Below are positions 34,880 to 44,844 of a stretch of DNA of 64,000 nt, in pieces. The translations under genes were made by a program, and so were the position numbers. The notes under the pieces were generated by a model. The model ran no database searches. It saw nothing but the letters and a program-made list of their open reading frames with translations, and had not been told where the DNA came from. Numbering within the stretch: position 1 is the stretch's first letter; each line of letters opens with the position of its first letter. The stretch covers positions 14,080 to 78,079 of the forward strand of contig CAUQBR010000008.1 in the NCBI GenBank assembly GCA_963516475.1, given 5' to 3'. This DNA comes from JABCPE02 sp963516475. GTDB taxonomy: Bacteria > Bacteroidota > Bacteroidia > Flavobacteriales > Weeksellaceae.

Positions 34880-35758
34880 ATGAGTAATTTAAAAGGTCTG
34901 GGAGTAGCTTTGGTTACGCCATTTAATGAGGATTTATCCATAGATTTTGATTCTTTAACCAAATTAGTAGAATATAACATCGCCAATGAAACGGATTTCT
35001 TAGTCGTTCTGGGAACTACGGCGGAAACAGCCACGCTTTCCAAGGCGGAACAGGCGCAAGTCATAGAACATATCGTAAAAGTTAATAACAAAAGACTTCC
35101 ATTAGTTTTAGGTATCGGAGGGAATAACACTTTGGCTGTTAAAGAACAGATAGAATCTACTGATTTAAGCGACTTTGAAGGAGTTCTTTCCGTTTCACCA
35201 TATTATAACAAACCTAATCAAGAGGGGATTTATCAGCATTATAAAATGCTGGCTTCCACAGGAAAAAACATCATTATTTATAATGTTCCTGGGCGAACAG
35301 GACAAAATATAGATGCCGCAACGACGCTGAGACTTGCCAAAGATTTCCCAAATCTTTTCATGATAAAAGAAGCTTCACCGAATATCAGCCAATATTTTGA
35401 TATTTTAAGAAAGAAACCTGCTGATTTTTCTTTGGTTTCGGGTGATGACGAATTCACGCTTCCTGTCACTCTGGCTGGTGGCGATGGTGTAGTTTCGGTA
35501 ATTGGGCAGGCTTATCCTAAGCTTTTTTCAGACATGATAAAACTAGCCAAAGAAAGCAAAGTGAAAGAAGCATATACTATTCACAATCAAATCGTTGAAC
35601 TCATAAGACTTATCTTCGCAGAAGGAAACCCTTGCGGCATAAAAACAGTTTTAGCAGAAATGGGCATTATCAAAAATCATCTAAGACTTCCTCTGATAAA
35701 AGCTTCTGAAAATCTGCAAGATAGAATAAAAGCTGAAATGAAAAATCTACAGAATTAA
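34880..35758 (+). CDS. dapA: 4-hydroxy-tetrahydrodipicolinate synthase
   Basis: First step toward diaminopimelate and lysine: condenses pyruvate with aspartate semialdehyde by a Schiff base. 292 residues, TIM barrel. Seen: GTTAETATLS (substrate binding), VSPYYNKPNQEGIYQHY with the active Tyr, IIYNVPGRTG, and the Schiff-base Lys in FMIKEASPN. The family is usually GTTGE at the first site; here Ala replaces Gly, as in several Bacteroidetes. Confidence 0.95.
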   Translation: MSNLKGLGVALVTPFNEDLSIDFDSLTKLVEYNIANETDFLVVLGTTAETATLSKAEQAQVIEHIVKVNNKRLPLVLGIGGNNTLAVKEQIESTDLSDFEGVLSVSPYYNKPNQEGIYQHYKMLASTGKNIIIYNVPGRTGQNIDAATTLRLAKDFPNLFMIKEASPNISQYFDILRKKPADFSLVSGDDEFTLPVTLAGGDGVVSVIGQAYPKLFSDMIKLAKESKVKEAYTIHNQIVELIRLIFAEGNPCGIKTVLAEMGIIKNHLRLPLIKASENLQDRIKAEMKNLQN

Positions 35759-35810
35759 ATCTTTTTTGAAGTTAAATTTTAATTTTAAAAACTATTAATT
35801 TTAAGAATTT

Positions 35811-36569
35811 ATGTTGTTAAAGTTTTTATTTTTCTTACCCCTGTTTTTCATTGCAAATGGCAAATGCCTTGCTCAAGAACAACAAGGGCAGGAAATGACG
35901 GAACAGGAAATAAAGGAAACACAGGAAACCCTCATCATAGAACCCAAACAAGATAGTGTAAACCTCATTGAAAGACCTAAATTCAGACCCAAAGAACTCT
36001 ACATTCCTGCTGGGCTGATGGCTCTTGGGCTAATTTCCGAAGGAAAAACCAAACAGGAAGTTCGTGAATGGAGAAACAAACAGATTCCTCATTTTAGAAA
36101 TAAATTTGATGATTATCTCCAATTTGCTCCTCATGTTGCTGTCTATGGTTTTGAATTGATGGGAATGAAACCCAAAACAGACTGGAAAAATCGTATAGCC
36201 ATACACGCCAAGGGGCATATCATCACTTTGGGACTAGCGCATTTAATGAAAACATTAATCAACAATGAAAGACCCAATGGAGCCCGTATGTCCTTCCCTT
36301 CTGGGCATACTGCATACGCTTTTAGTGGGGCAACAATCCTTGCCATGGAATACAAGGACGAGCATCCTTGGGTGCCTTATGCTGCATATGGTTCGGCTAG
36401 TGTGGTGGGAATCATGAGAATAGCTAACAACAGACACTATGTGAGCGATGTCCTGTTCGGCGCTGGGCTGGGGATTCTCTCCATGAAACTAGCATACTGG
36501 ACGCATAAATACAAATGGAACAAACCTAAAAAAGAAAAAAAAGACCCTTTCTTGGGCGTAGTTTACTAA
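35811..36569 (+). CDS. PAP2-family phosphatase 1
   Basis: 252 residues with a signal peptide (ends CLAQ). PAP2 motifs: KTLINNERPNG (motif 1), MSFPSGHTAYAF (motif 2, the PSGH) and RIANNRHYVSDVLFG (motif 3, His-Asp). It probably removes phosphate from a lipid or lipid carrier on the periplasmic side, for example undecaprenyl diphosphate or lipid A; which one is unknown. A second PAP2 gene follows after 10 bases. Confidence 0.88.
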   Translation: MLLKFLFFLPLFFIANGKCLAQEQQGQEMTEQEIKETQETLIIEPKQDSVNLIERPKFRPKELYIPAGLMALGLISEGKTKQEVREWRNKQIPHFRNKFDDYLQFAPHVAVYGFELMGMKPKTDWKNRIAIHAKGHIITLGLAHLMKTLINNERPNGARMSFPSGHTAYAFSGATILAMEYKDEHPWVPYAAYGSASVVGIMRIANNRHYVSDVLFGAGLGILSMKLAYWTHKYKWNKPKKEKKDPFLGVVY

Positions 36570-36579
36570 TAGTTTAATA

Positions 36580-37581
36580 ATGAAGATTACAATTTTTGTC
36601 AGCCTATTTCTAAGTTCTTTTTTCATGGCGCAAACTAATGATAGTCTGGCTATGGAAACTCCTTTGGACAGCATACAAACTCAGAATATAAAAATTCAGG
36701 AAGTAAAAATATCTGAAAACGAAACTTTTATCTATCAAAAACCAAAAATCTGGGATATTGTTAATAAAATGCCCAAAAACATCACAGGAACAGCCACAGA
36801 TATAGTTTCAAAAAAATACTATCCATACGGACTTGCCGCCTTGGGAAGCACCGCTGCTCTCATTCCTGCCGACCCTTGGGTCATTAGAGAAAGCCGAAAT
36901 CTTGGTGAAGCTCTCGGCATGAATGAAGCCCACACCTACCGAAAACTCGGATTTCTAAAAATAATCCCTGCAGATGTGAACTCTGCGCTGTATTTCATCG
37001 GTAATGGAACTACTGTGATTTTAATCAGTGGAGGACTTGCAACCTATGGTTTATTTAAAAACGATTATCGGGCAATCAGCACCTCTATGCAGCTCATAGA
37101 AAGCCTTGCATTGTCAGGTGTTTTCGCTCAGTCTATAAAGCGTATCACAGGGAGAGAAAGTCCATTCATCACCGCTGAACGAAATGGATGGCACAGCCAC
37201 TGGACTTTCGCACCGAGTTTTGCGGCATATCAGAGAGAAACTTCTAAATATGATGCCATGCCCTCTGGACACCTAACCACTGCAATGGCTGCCCTCACAG
37301 TGCTTACGGAAAATTACCCAGATAAAAAATGGCTAAAACCTGTGGGATACACTCTTTTAGGGCTGATGTCTTTTGAAATGCTCCAAAGCAAGGTTCACTG
37401 GGTATCAGACTATCCTATCGCTATTTTCCTCGGCTACCTTATCGGAAAAAATATCGCCAAAGCGAGAATAACGAAAGTAAACAATTCTCCTGTAGCAGAA
37501 AAGAAGCGAAAATATGATTTACAGTGGTCTGCTGGTTCTCTGTATGGATACCAGACCATCGGCGTAAATATCAAGTTTTAA
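36580..37581 (+). CDS. PAP2-family phosphatase 2
   Basis: 333 residues with a signal peptide (ends FMAQ). Motifs: KRITGRESPF (motif 1 with Glu-Ser in place of the usual Arg-Pro), DAMPSGHLTTAMA (motif 2) and SKVHWVSDYPIA (motif 3). Motif 1 is altered relative to the neighbour, so substrate or rate may differ. The pair is likely a duplication in one operon. Confidence 0.85.
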   Translation: MKITIFVSLFLSSFFMAQTNDSLAMETPLDSIQTQNIKIQEVKISENETFIYQKPKIWDIVNKMPKNITGTATDIVSKKYYPYGLAALGSTAALIPADPWVIRESRNLGEALGMNEAHTYRKLGFLKIIPADVNSALYFIGNGTTVILISGGLATYGLFKNDYRAISTSMQLIESLALSGVFAQSIKRITGRESPFITAERNGWHSHWTFAPSFAAYQRETSKYDAMPSGHLTTAMAALTVLTENYPDKKWLKPVGYTLLGLMSFEMLQSKVHWVSDYPIAIFLGYLIGKNIAKARITKVNNSPVAEKKRKYDLQWSAGSLYGYQTIGVNIKF

Positions 37582-37592
37582 ATTTTAGTATA

Positions 37593-37635
37593 AAAAAACA
37601 TCTTACTCAAAAAAGTAAGATGTTTCGTTTTTTAT
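37593..37635. terminator. Two-way terminator, PAP2 pair / CBS gene
   Basis: Stem AACATCTTAC (37597-37606) with GTAAGATGTT (37615-37624), A run before and T run after. Confidence 0.85.
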
Positions 37636-37648
37636 TGTAAAAGACTTT

Positions 37649-38065
37649 TTAGTATTGTTCTAAGAAGTATTTCAATAAATCTGTTGTAGTGATTACTCCT
37701 TTCAGTTCACCATTTTCTACTACTGGTAGAGAGTGGAAACTTTGTTTTGACAAAATTTCGGTTACATCTCTCACTGTTTGGTCTGGTGACACACCTACTG
37801 GATTTTTCGCCATCACCTGCTCTATAGTGTATGCGTTATACACTGTAGTGTCTACTTTTTCCTCATTATCCGACAATTCTGAAAAACTAATTCTCAACAA
37901 ATCCGAATAACTCAAAATACCTATCAGCTGGTTTCCGCTCACAACAGGTAAGTGTCTGATGTTATGCTCTTTGAAAAGTTTTTCTGCATCAAACAATGTG
38001 TTTTTTGTAGTAAGCTTAACTACATCCTTTGTCATAATCTGAGATACTGGAACTCTGTGTTTCAT
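37649..38065 (-). CDS. Tandem CBS-domain protein
   Basis: 138 residues, two CBS domains and nothing else: first VSQIMTKDVVKLT...RHLPVVSGNQLIGILSYSDLL, second VMAKNPVGVSPDQTV...HSLPVVENGELKGVITTTDLL. Stand-alone CBS pairs bind adenosine ligands and act as cytosolic sensors; the target is unknown. Single gene, divergent from the aminotransferase gene. Confidence 0.9.
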   Translation of the reverse strand: MKHRVPVSQIMTKDVVKLTTKNTLFDAEKLFKEHNIRHLPVVSGNQLIGILSYSDLLRISFSELSDNEEKVDTTVYNAYTIEQVMAKNPVGVSPDQTVRDVTEILSKQSFHSLPVVENGELKGVITTTDLLKYFLEQY

Positions 38066-38222
38066 AATAATTTATATTTAAGATTAAACTTCCTTTTTTT
38101 CTTTGATAAAGGTACGACTTTATATTTATGTCAAAGAATTTTTTTTAATGACATTTAACATCTTTTGCAAATTTCCTTCTATAAATAGTTTAGAAATTGT
38201 ATTTTTACAAAAAATTTTGGTT

Positions 38223-39350
38223 ATGAGAAAAATCCAGATGGTTGATTTACAAAGTCAATATTTCAAAATAAAAAACGAAGTAGATAACGCGGTGCTGAAT
38301 GTTTTCGAGTCGGCGGCCTTTATCAATGGCCCTGAGGTTCAGTCTTTCCAAGCTGAATTAGAAGAATATTTAGGCGTGAAAAATGTGATTCCTTGTGCAA
38401 ACGGCACGGACGCTCTGCAAATTGCCCTAATGGCGCTCGATTTACAGGAAGGCGATGAAGTGATTACGGCAGATTTCACCTTTGCGGCTACGGTGGAAGT
38501 TATCCATTTATTAAAACTAAAAGCGGTTTTGGTGGATGTAGATTATGATAATTTCACTATTGATATTGAGCAGCTTAAAAAAGCCATTACGCCTAAAACT
38601 AAGGCCATCATGCCTGTGCATCTTTTCGGGCAGTGTGCAAATATGGAGGCTATTTTGAAAATTGCAAAAGAGCATAATCTTTTTGTAATCGAGGACAATG
38701 CACAGGCTATCGGCGCTGATTTTATTTTCTCTGATGGAACTCAGAAAAAGGCTGGAACCATAGGAACCATAGGAACTACATCGTTTTTCCCTTCTAAGAA
38801 TTTAGGTTGTTATGGAGATGGCGGCGCTATTTTTACCAATGATGATGATTTGGCCTATAAAATGAGAGGAATCGTAAATCATGGAATGTACAAAAGATAT
38901 TATCACGATGAAGTGGGCGTAAACTCTAGATTGGACAGCGTGCAGGCAGCTATTTTGAGAAGAAAACTGCCTCATTTAGAAACCTATAACGAAGCTAGAA
39001 GAAAAGCTGCAAACTTCTACGATGGGGCTTTTGCTGGACATCCACATCTGCTTATCCCAAAAAGAGAAGAAAATTCTACTCATGTTTTTCATCAGTACAC
39101 ACTGAGAGTTTTAAATGGAAAAAGAAACGAACTACAGGAGTTTCTTGCTTCAAAGGAAATCCCTGCGATGATTTATTACCCTGTGGCTCTCAGAAAACAA
39201 AAAGCATACTTCCAAGCGAGTAATGATGTTGATTTTAAAAACACCGACAAGCTTCTAGACCAAGTAATTTCTCTACCAATGCACACAGAGCTGGATGAAG
39301 AGCAGCTGAAATACATTACAGAAAGCGTTCTGGAATTCATGAATAAATAA
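38223..39350 (+). CDS. DegT/DnrJ/EryC1-family PLP aminotransferase
   Basis: Sugar-nucleotide aminotransferase of the kind that makes amino sugars for surface glycans. 375 residues from ATG 38223 (MRKIQMVDLQ); an upstream in-frame start would add 40 residues of intergenic character. The PLP lysine is Lys192 in SFFPSKNLGCYGDGG, with NGTDALQIAL and VHLFGQCANM ahead. A small in-frame nine-base duplication encodes GTIGTIGT just before it. Closest in kind to WbpE/FdtB enzymes; exact substrate unknown. galE lies two genes downstream. Confidence 0.88.
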   Translation: MRKIQMVDLQSQYFKIKNEVDNAVLNVFESAAFINGPEVQSFQAELEEYLGVKNVIPCANGTDALQIALMALDLQEGDEVITADFTFAATVEVIHLLKLKAVLVDVDYDNFTIDIEQLKKAITPKTKAIMPVHLFGQCANMEAILKIAKEHNLFVIEDNAQAIGADFIFSDGTQKKAGTIGTIGTTSFFPSKNLGCYGDGGAIFTNDDDLAYKMRGIVNHGMYKRYYHDEVGVNSRLDSVQAAILRRKLPHLETYNEARRKAANFYDGAFAGHPHLLIPKREENSTHVFHQYTLRVLNGKRNELQEFLASKEIPAMIYYPVALRKQKAYFQASNDVDFKNTDKLLDQVISLPMHTELDEEQLKYITESVLEFMNK

Positions 39351-39369
39351 ATTTTTAAACACCTTAATT

Positions 39370-39888
39370 ATGAGAGTATTTTTGTTTTTAATGCTATTTT
39401 TCAATTCTTTTGCGTGGGCGCAAGAGGAGGGTAATAAATTTTTAATCAATAATGACTATTTAGTTCAGTTTCCTGAATCCGTAAAATACATAAGAATGGA
39501 TGAAAATTCAGGAGCGTTTTTATTCCATGACAAACAAAATTCAAACATACAGGTTTCTGTTCGCCCTTCACAAAATATGGAATTTTACAAGGAAGGACTT
39601 TCAAAAAGTGAATTGCTAGAGGCTTTTTATAAATGGGATTTTGATTTTTGGAAAGGAAACACCATCAATGCTAAAGTTACTGAAATCAGTAAAAAACTAT
39701 CCGAAGACTATGTTCTATGGAGTATCGAACTTGATTATGAATCCCAAAAAATCAATCAAATCATACTTTCTGGAGTGAAGGAAAACAATGTGGTATTTAT
39801 CTCCATTATCAATCCTAAAATGAAGATGAATGAAAAGAAAAAATTCTTGATAAACTTATACAAAAAGGGAATTTCAAAATATAATTAA
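39370..39888 (+). CDS. Small secreted protein, unknown
   Basis: 172 residues with signal peptide MRVFLFLMLFFNSFAWAQ. The mature part has alternating strands (VQFPESVKYIRM, FLFHDKQNSNIQVSVRP) and a helical end. It has the size and general plan of the small secreted family at 9.2-10.8 kb, but I see no convincing identity. It lies between an aminotransferase and galE with gaps of 19 and 4 bases, so it is cotranscribed. Confidence 0.7.
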   Translation: MRVFLFLMLFFNSFAWAQEEGNKFLINNDYLVQFPESVKYIRMDENSGAFLFHDKQNSNIQVSVRPSQNMEFYKEGLSKSELLEAFYKWDFDFWKGNTINAKVTEISKKLSEDYVLWSIELDYESQKINQIILSGVKENNVVFISIINPKMKMNEKKKFLINLYKKGISKYN

Positions 39889-39892
39889 GAGC

Positions 39893-40909
39893 ATGACAAC
39901 ACTAGTTACGGGTGGTCTAGGCTACATCGGTTCGCATACCGTGGTGGAGCTTATAGAAAATGGTTTTGATGTGGTTATCGTAGACAACCTCTCTAACACG
40001 GACAAAAAAATACTAATTGGAATAGAGCAAATCACTGGAAAAACTCCAGCTTTCTATCCTAATGATTTAAAAAACCGAAGTCAAATAGCGCAGGTTCTAG
40101 ATGCTCATAAAATAGATGGCTGCATTCATTTTGCTGCATTCAAGGCTGTGGGAGAAAGCCAAGTAAAACCTATTGACTACTACGAAAACAATATGTTTTC
40201 TCTTATCAATCTTTTGCAGGAATTCAAAGAAAGAAATATTTCTAATTTTATTTTCAGTTCTTCCTGCACCGTTTATGGACAGGCTGACCAGATGCCGATA
40301 AATGAAGAAGCACCTATAAAACCTGCTGAATCTGCCTATGGACGAACCAAACAGATGGCAGAAGAGATTTTGAAAGATTTTGCTGCTGCCCACCAAAAGA
40401 AAGTATCATTATTAAGATATTTTAATCCTATTGGTGCTCATCCTTCGGCTAAAATAGGCGAACTTCCTCTCGGAATTCCCAATAATCTCGTTCCATATGT
40501 GACTCAGACCGCAGCAGGAATACGAGAAAAACTAAACATCTGGGGAGATGACTACCCTACTCCTGATGGCACTGCCATCCGCGATTATATCTATGTGATG
40601 GATTTAGCCAAAGCTCATGTGAAAGCCTTGCAGAAACTGGCCTCCGAAAAATCAGAAACTTTGGTTGATGTTTTCAATCTGGGAACTGGGAAAGGTTCTT
40701 CTGTCCTTGAAATCGTAAAGGCTTTTGAAAAAGCAAATAATCTAGAAATTCCTTACCAAATCTGTGATAGAAGAGCGGGCGACATTACCATCGCTTATGC
40801 AGATGCTTCCAAAGCCGAAAAAGAACTTGGCTGGAAGGCGGAAACTCCATTGGAAGAAGCGCTGAGAACCACTTGGCTATGGCAGAAAAATCTAGAGCAA
40901 GAAAAATAA
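39893..40909 (+). CDS. galE: UDP-glucose 4-epimerase
   Basis: Interconverts UDP-glucose and UDP-galactose (or the N-acetyl forms) with bound NAD. 338 residues. Rossmann motif GGLGYIG at 7-13; catalytic Ser/Thr in SSSCTVYG (122-129) and Tyr149-x3-Lys153 (YGRTK). Supplies galactose precursors for surface polysaccharide, consistent with the aminotransferase upstream. Confidence 0.95.
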   Translation: MTTLVTGGLGYIGSHTVVELIENGFDVVIVDNLSNTDKKILIGIEQITGKTPAFYPNDLKNRSQIAQVLDAHKIDGCIHFAAFKAVGESQVKPIDYYENNMFSLINLLQEFKERNISNFIFSSSCTVYGQADQMPINEEAPIKPAESAYGRTKQMAEEILKDFAAAHQKKVSLLRYFNPIGAHPSAKIGELPLGIPNNLVPYVTQTAAGIREKLNIWGDDYPTPDGTAIRDYIYVMDLAKAHVKALQKLASEKSETLVDVFNLGTGKGSSVLEIVKAFEKANNLEIPYQICDRRAGDITIAYADASKAEKELGWKAETPLEEALRTTWLWQKNLEQEK

Positions 40910-40919
40910 ATTTCAATAA

Positions 40920-40957
40920 AAAAATCTCTTTCAAATTGAAAGAGATTTTTATTTTTT
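40920..40957. terminator. Two-way terminator, galE / lipoprotein
   Basis: Stem AAATCTCTTTC (40922-40932) with GAAAGAGATTT (40938-40948), followed by a T run. Confidence 0.85.
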
Positions 40958-41842
40958 TTAGAGGAAAACTCCACTACTTTCAGAATTAACTTTTGAATTC
41001 AATTTTGCATTTATATCAGCTTTTATTTCAGCTTCTGTAACTCCAAATTCCCTCATAGCATCTTCAATCAAGCTATCTTCGTTAATTCTATCTGTATAAA
41101 TATGGACAGGGATTTTGATATCCAATTTTTTATCAAAAGAAGCCGAAGGAAGTTTATCATACTCCAAATTATCTGGTTTTTGGCTGAACTGAGCCAAAAC
41201 AATCCTCAAATCAAAATTCAAATACGGTTTTTTCACATCAAAAAATCCTTTCAGTCCTATTTTTTCTGGTCTTATTTTGGCATCACGCTGGCCTCCAAAG
41301 CTTTTATAGATATATTTGTTCTCAGGATTAGTATCACGGTATTTATAAGTCATGATTTCCTTATTTGGAACTACTGTCCCGCCACTTATAGCTACTATAT
41401 TTTCCATTAAAAAGAAGTGCTGATATTGCTTTGCTGCCTCATCAGATGCCAAAACACTGTTGATTCGCTCGCCTTTTTCATTGTAATAGAAAATCTCCAA
41501 TCCATAGAGAGACAGCCCTCCATCAGCAGACATTACACTAAGGGCAGCAGGATTATCAGCCGATGGAACTATCTGACCATTTTTATTCTCAAAAAAGAAT
41601 TTTTGTACAGATTTCAGATATTTCACACCTGGATATTCTGGCGAACCATGAAAATACCCGTGAGAATGCCCTTCTGTAAAACGAAATTCCACCTTACTCC
41701 ATTTCAGCTCCGTACTAGGCTGCTCTGGTTTTGGCTTTGGTACGACTATATCATCATTGTCTTGACTTCGACAAGCCAAAAGTGAAAAAACAAAAAACAC
41801 TACTGCTAATACAACTTTGATTGATTTTAAAAAACTTTTCAT
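40958..41842 (-). CDS. TonB-receptor companion lipoprotein 1
   Basis: 294 residues with a lipoprotein signal (lipobox SLLAC, Cys24). It begins KWSKVEFRFTEGHSHGYFHGS, a His-rich strand, and carries QYQHFFLMEN. The stretch YKYRDTNPENKY followed by KIGLKGFFDV and FDLRIVLAQF aligns with the next gene, so the two are paralogs. They resemble the flavobacterial lipoproteins annotated as type 1 periplasmic binding fold. Likely ligand capture at the outer membrane for the TonB receptor. This copy has an extra C-terminal 40 residues (EDAMREFGVTEAEIK). Confidence 0.7.
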   Translation of the reverse strand: MKSFLKSIKVVLAVVFFVFSLLACRSQDNDDIVVPKPKPEQPSTELKWSKVEFRFTEGHSHGYFHGSPEYPGVKYLKSVQKFFFENKNGQIVPSADNPAALSVMSADGGLSLYGLEIFYYNEKGERINSVLASDEAAKQYQHFFLMENIVAISGGTVVPNKEIMTYKYRDTNPENKYIYKSFGGQRDAKIRPEKIGLKGFFDVKKPYLNFDLRIVLAQFSQKPDNLEYDKLPSASFDKKLDIKIPVHIYTDRINEDSLIEDAMREFGVTEAEIKADINAKLNSKVNSESSGVFL

Positions 41843-41888
41843 ATTATTAAATTTTTATTTGTTTACTTTATTAAATTATTCTAAAATA

Positions 41889-42617
41889 TTATTGAACTAT
41901 TTTCACTGGGACTTTCATATCAGCATCTAGGACGAATGAACCGCTATAATACACCACATTGTATTTTCTAACTCTTCCTGTCTTAGGCTCTAGTTTATTT
42001 TTAACTAAGAAATGGGCTAATCTTATCCTTAAATCAAAACTCTGAGTTCCCAAACCAGTCGTTTTTATGGTGAAAACTCCTTTCAGTCCGATAGGGTCTA
42101 CTTCCGTAGGGTTCTGCGTATCCCACGAACGACGACGAAGGCTCACTCCACTCTCTCCTAAAACTCCATTTTCAGGGTCTGTATCCTGATACTCATAGCT
42201 TACCAATCTATCCATTTCTGCTTCTTCTACCTGCTTTCCATTTTTATTCAGCTGAAAGAAATGCTGATGGATAGGCGCCATTTCTTGTGAAACAAATTCA
42301 CCATTAAGTCTCCTTCCATTATTATAATACACTATTTCAAGGAGATAGCTATTTCCTTCTTTCCATTCTACGGCTTCTGTATTGTCAAATTTCAATCCAT
42401 CTTGGGTCAGCAGCGCCGTTCTTCTTTGCTCCTGTGAGGTCGCTGTATTTCTAAATATAAACTCCACTCTATCAGGCATTTCGTGTCCTCTGTCTTTGGT
42501 TTCGTCCGTTGGCGCCTGAGGGCTATCACCATCTCTGCTACAAGAAGAAATACTGAAAACCGCTAAAAACAGCATTAGCATTGTCAAAATTTTGTTTAGT
42601 GAAAACTTATTTTTCAT
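41889..42617 (-). CDS. TonB-receptor companion lipoprotein 2
   Basis: 242 residues, lipobox SISSC (Cys26). Core shared with its neighbour: EIVYYNNGRRLN, PIHQHFFQLN, YEYQDTDPENG, PIGLKGVFTI and FDLRIRLAHFLV. It ends in a strand DMKVPVKIVQ. It lies 30 bases after the TonB receptor gene, the usual arrangement for a surface-exposed partner. The His pair in HQHFF could bind a metal; that is inference. Confidence 0.72.
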   Translation of the reverse strand: MKNKFSLNKILTMLMLFLAVFSISSCSRDGDSPQAPTDETKDRGHEMPDRVEFIFRNTATSQEQRRTALLTQDGLKFDNTEAVEWKEGNSYLLEIVYYNNGRRLNGEFVSQEMAPIHQHFFQLNKNGKQVEEAEMDRLVSYEYQDTDPENGVLGESGVSLRRRSWDTQNPTEVDPIGLKGVFTIKTTGLGTQSFDLRIRLAHFLVKNKLEPKTGRVRKYNVVYYSGSFVLDADMKVPVKIVQ

Positions 42618-42647
42618 AATGTTAAAATTTATTAGAATTAATGATTA

Positions 42648-44702
42648 TTAAAAATTAAATTGTGTTTTAAATTGAATGTCAATCCCTTTCCCATGAATAA
42701 AATACCTCAGTCTGTCGGTATAATTCTTATAAAGTGCATTGGTAAGATTTTCTACGCCTAAAAAGAATTTTACACTTTTCTTATTATTGTATTCCAGCTC
42801 TGCTCCTATTTTTAGACCCAATAAATGGTAGGCATCAGGAGAGTCCGTCACGAGGTCAAAATCAGGATTAAACCTTCTCTGCTTCGCGAAATACTGGTGT
42901 TCCACTTTTGCATAAAAATTCTTGAAAACAGAAGTCGGAATATTCCATTTTAAACTCTGCGAAAGCTGTAATGGCGGTATTTGTGGAAGATATGCCTTGG
43001 TATGCTGGTCGTCCGCATAGACCAAAGAAAGATTAGAATGGTATTCTAAATTTTTAGAAATAGGAATTCCCACTGCCAAATCTCCCCCACGAAAAAGAGC
43101 ATCGCTCTGCACAAACTTAAATAACGCCGCCGGCCCAGAAAACAACACTCTATACTGATGCGTAGGAATGCTGTAAATAAAATTGTTAATCGGCTGAACG
43201 AACGCAGACATCTCCGCGAAAAATCTATTTTTCTTGTAAGACAATTTATTGACAATTTTCAGCCCTTTTTCTGCATTTAGATTTTTATCACCTACATAAT
43301 AAATCGGAATTCCGTGCTGTTTTCCATTGATATACAGCTCATAAGGCTCTGGCGCACGCCACGCATATCCCGCATGAGTCACATATTCCAGATGGTCAGT
43401 AATCTGATAATGAACCCCCCCGCTGTACGAAAAACTTGAAAAATCTCTCTTCCCGCCGTAGAGCTGACCGAACATATCGTAACCCAAAGAATTTATCGTT
43501 CTAAAATCAAAACGCGCTCCCAGCTCTGCCAGCCATTTTCCTCTTTTAAATTCGGAGATGAAAAATCCTGCGTAATTATTCAAAACAAAATTCGGAATCG
43601 TAGGAACCACGCCTGTTCCTGGCACATTCAAATTTTCTTTCCTCGAATAACTTACCCCAAACTGAGTTTCCAATCCCCTAAAATGTGTGTTTTTCCAAAT
43701 CGTTTCCACAAAATGAGAATCTAGTTTGGTATCCTGCGTAGGAATTGTAGTTCTGTCTAACCTTCTAACATCAAACTCTTTTCGGTGATTATTTTGATAA
43801 GCATAAACCAAATCAAAATGATTATTCGGACTGAGTCTAAATTCGGTTTCACTTTTCAAGAAATAATGAGCCACATTATGCTTTGGAGCTGTAATATCGT
43901 AGGAAAAACCATATGTAGTAATAGGTCTGCCAAGCTTGAGCCTGCTCTCAAAATCATCTATATTGCTGGACGCCGCACCATAAAAAATCCCTAATTCTGA
44001 GTTATATGCACTAAAATACAAATTAGACTTAAATTCATTCTTACGGTATTCCAGCTCAGCAGAATAATTCAGCTCCCGAATTCCTGTATTATTGATATAA
44101 TAATTTTGAGTTTTATAATCTCCTGCATACTGTGCATTTACCTGTGCTCTCCATGCCCAGTTTTTTCCCAGCACTCCTTCCAAATAGCCTCCGCCAGAGA
44201 CTTTCCCTGAATTAGAATTTCCAGAAAGCATCACTGCACCAGCCAGTTTCTCACTATAATTAAGGTTTTTAGGAGACAGCAGAACCACTCCACCAAGCGC
44301 CCCAGCGCCATATCTCACACTCTGAGCACCCTTTATTATACTGATATTCTGTGGAATACCCATACCAATTTCTGGTGCGTGGTCATCAGACCAGTCTTGG
44401 CTTTCCAGTTTTACGCCGTTATTTAGAATTAAAATCCTCGTGTTTCCTAAGCCCTCTATCACAGGTTTTGCGACTGTGGCTCCTGCCTGCCGAAGGGTAA
44501 TACCTGCCGCTTTGGACAACACTTCTGAAAGATTTTGACCTATATTTTCTGAAAGATTTTCTTTAGAAAATTTTACAAGATTATCTGCCGATATGTTTTT
44601 ATTTACAATTGTAAGCGTGTCAATGTTTTTGGTGGTTACTTCCTGTGAAAAAAGCATATGAAATCCACAGAAAATAATCCCAAATACCAATTTTTGAGTC
44701 AT
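42648..44702 (-). CDS. TonB-dependent outer-membrane receptor
   Basis: 684 residues. The signal peptide ends MLFSQ at residue 20. Plug domain about 45-150 (NLSEVLSKAAGITLRQAG, IEGLGNTRILILNNGVKL, SVRYGAGALGGVVLLSP), then a 22-strand-type barrel ending QFKTQFNF with terminal Phe. No SusC-type N-terminal extension. Genes for two lipoproteins follow and a Cys/His-containing small protein precedes. Probable cargo: a metal ion or complex, by context only. Confidence 0.88.
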   Translation of the reverse strand: MTQKLVFGIIFCGFHMLFSQEVTTKNIDTLTIVNKNISADNLVKFSKENLSENIGQNLSEVLSKAAGITLRQAGATVAKPVIEGLGNTRILILNNGVKLESQDWSDDHAPEIGMGIPQNISIIKGAQSVRYGAGALGGVVLLSPKNLNYSEKLAGAVMLSGNSNSGKVSGGGYLEGVLGKNWAWRAQVNAQYAGDYKTQNYYINNTGIRELNYSAELEYRKNEFKSNLYFSAYNSELGIFYGAASSNIDDFESRLKLGRPITTYGFSYDITAPKHNVAHYFLKSETEFRLSPNNHFDLVYAYQNNHRKEFDVRRLDRTTIPTQDTKLDSHFVETIWKNTHFRGLETQFGVSYSRKENLNVPGTGVVPTIPNFVLNNYAGFFISEFKRGKWLAELGARFDFRTINSLGYDMFGQLYGGKRDFSSFSYSGGVHYQITDHLEYVTHAGYAWRAPEPYELYINGKQHGIPIYYVGDKNLNAEKGLKIVNKLSYKKNRFFAEMSAFVQPINNFIYSIPTHQYRVLFSGPAALFKFVQSDALFRGGDLAVGIPISKNLEYHSNLSLVYADDQHTKAYLPQIPPLQLSQSLKWNIPTSVFKNFYAKVEHQYFAKQRRFNPDFDLVTDSPDAYHLLGLKIGAELEYNNKKSVKFFLGVENLTNALYKNYTDRLRYFIHGKGIDIQFKTQFNF

Positions 44703-44844
44703 ATAAAATGATTTAATACAAAAATGAAATGGATGATTTCTTTAAACCGAAAAATATTTTGTTTGAAAAAGGGAATGCCTTGGTTTTAGTTAAAACCAAC
44801 TATGATATTGACTTTCATAAAAATCAATAAACATTCTATCAAAA

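Noticed and set aside
38103..38222. N-terminal extension of the DegT aminotransferase
   Set aside because: The 40 extra residues lack family similarity, and the family start matches ATG 38223.
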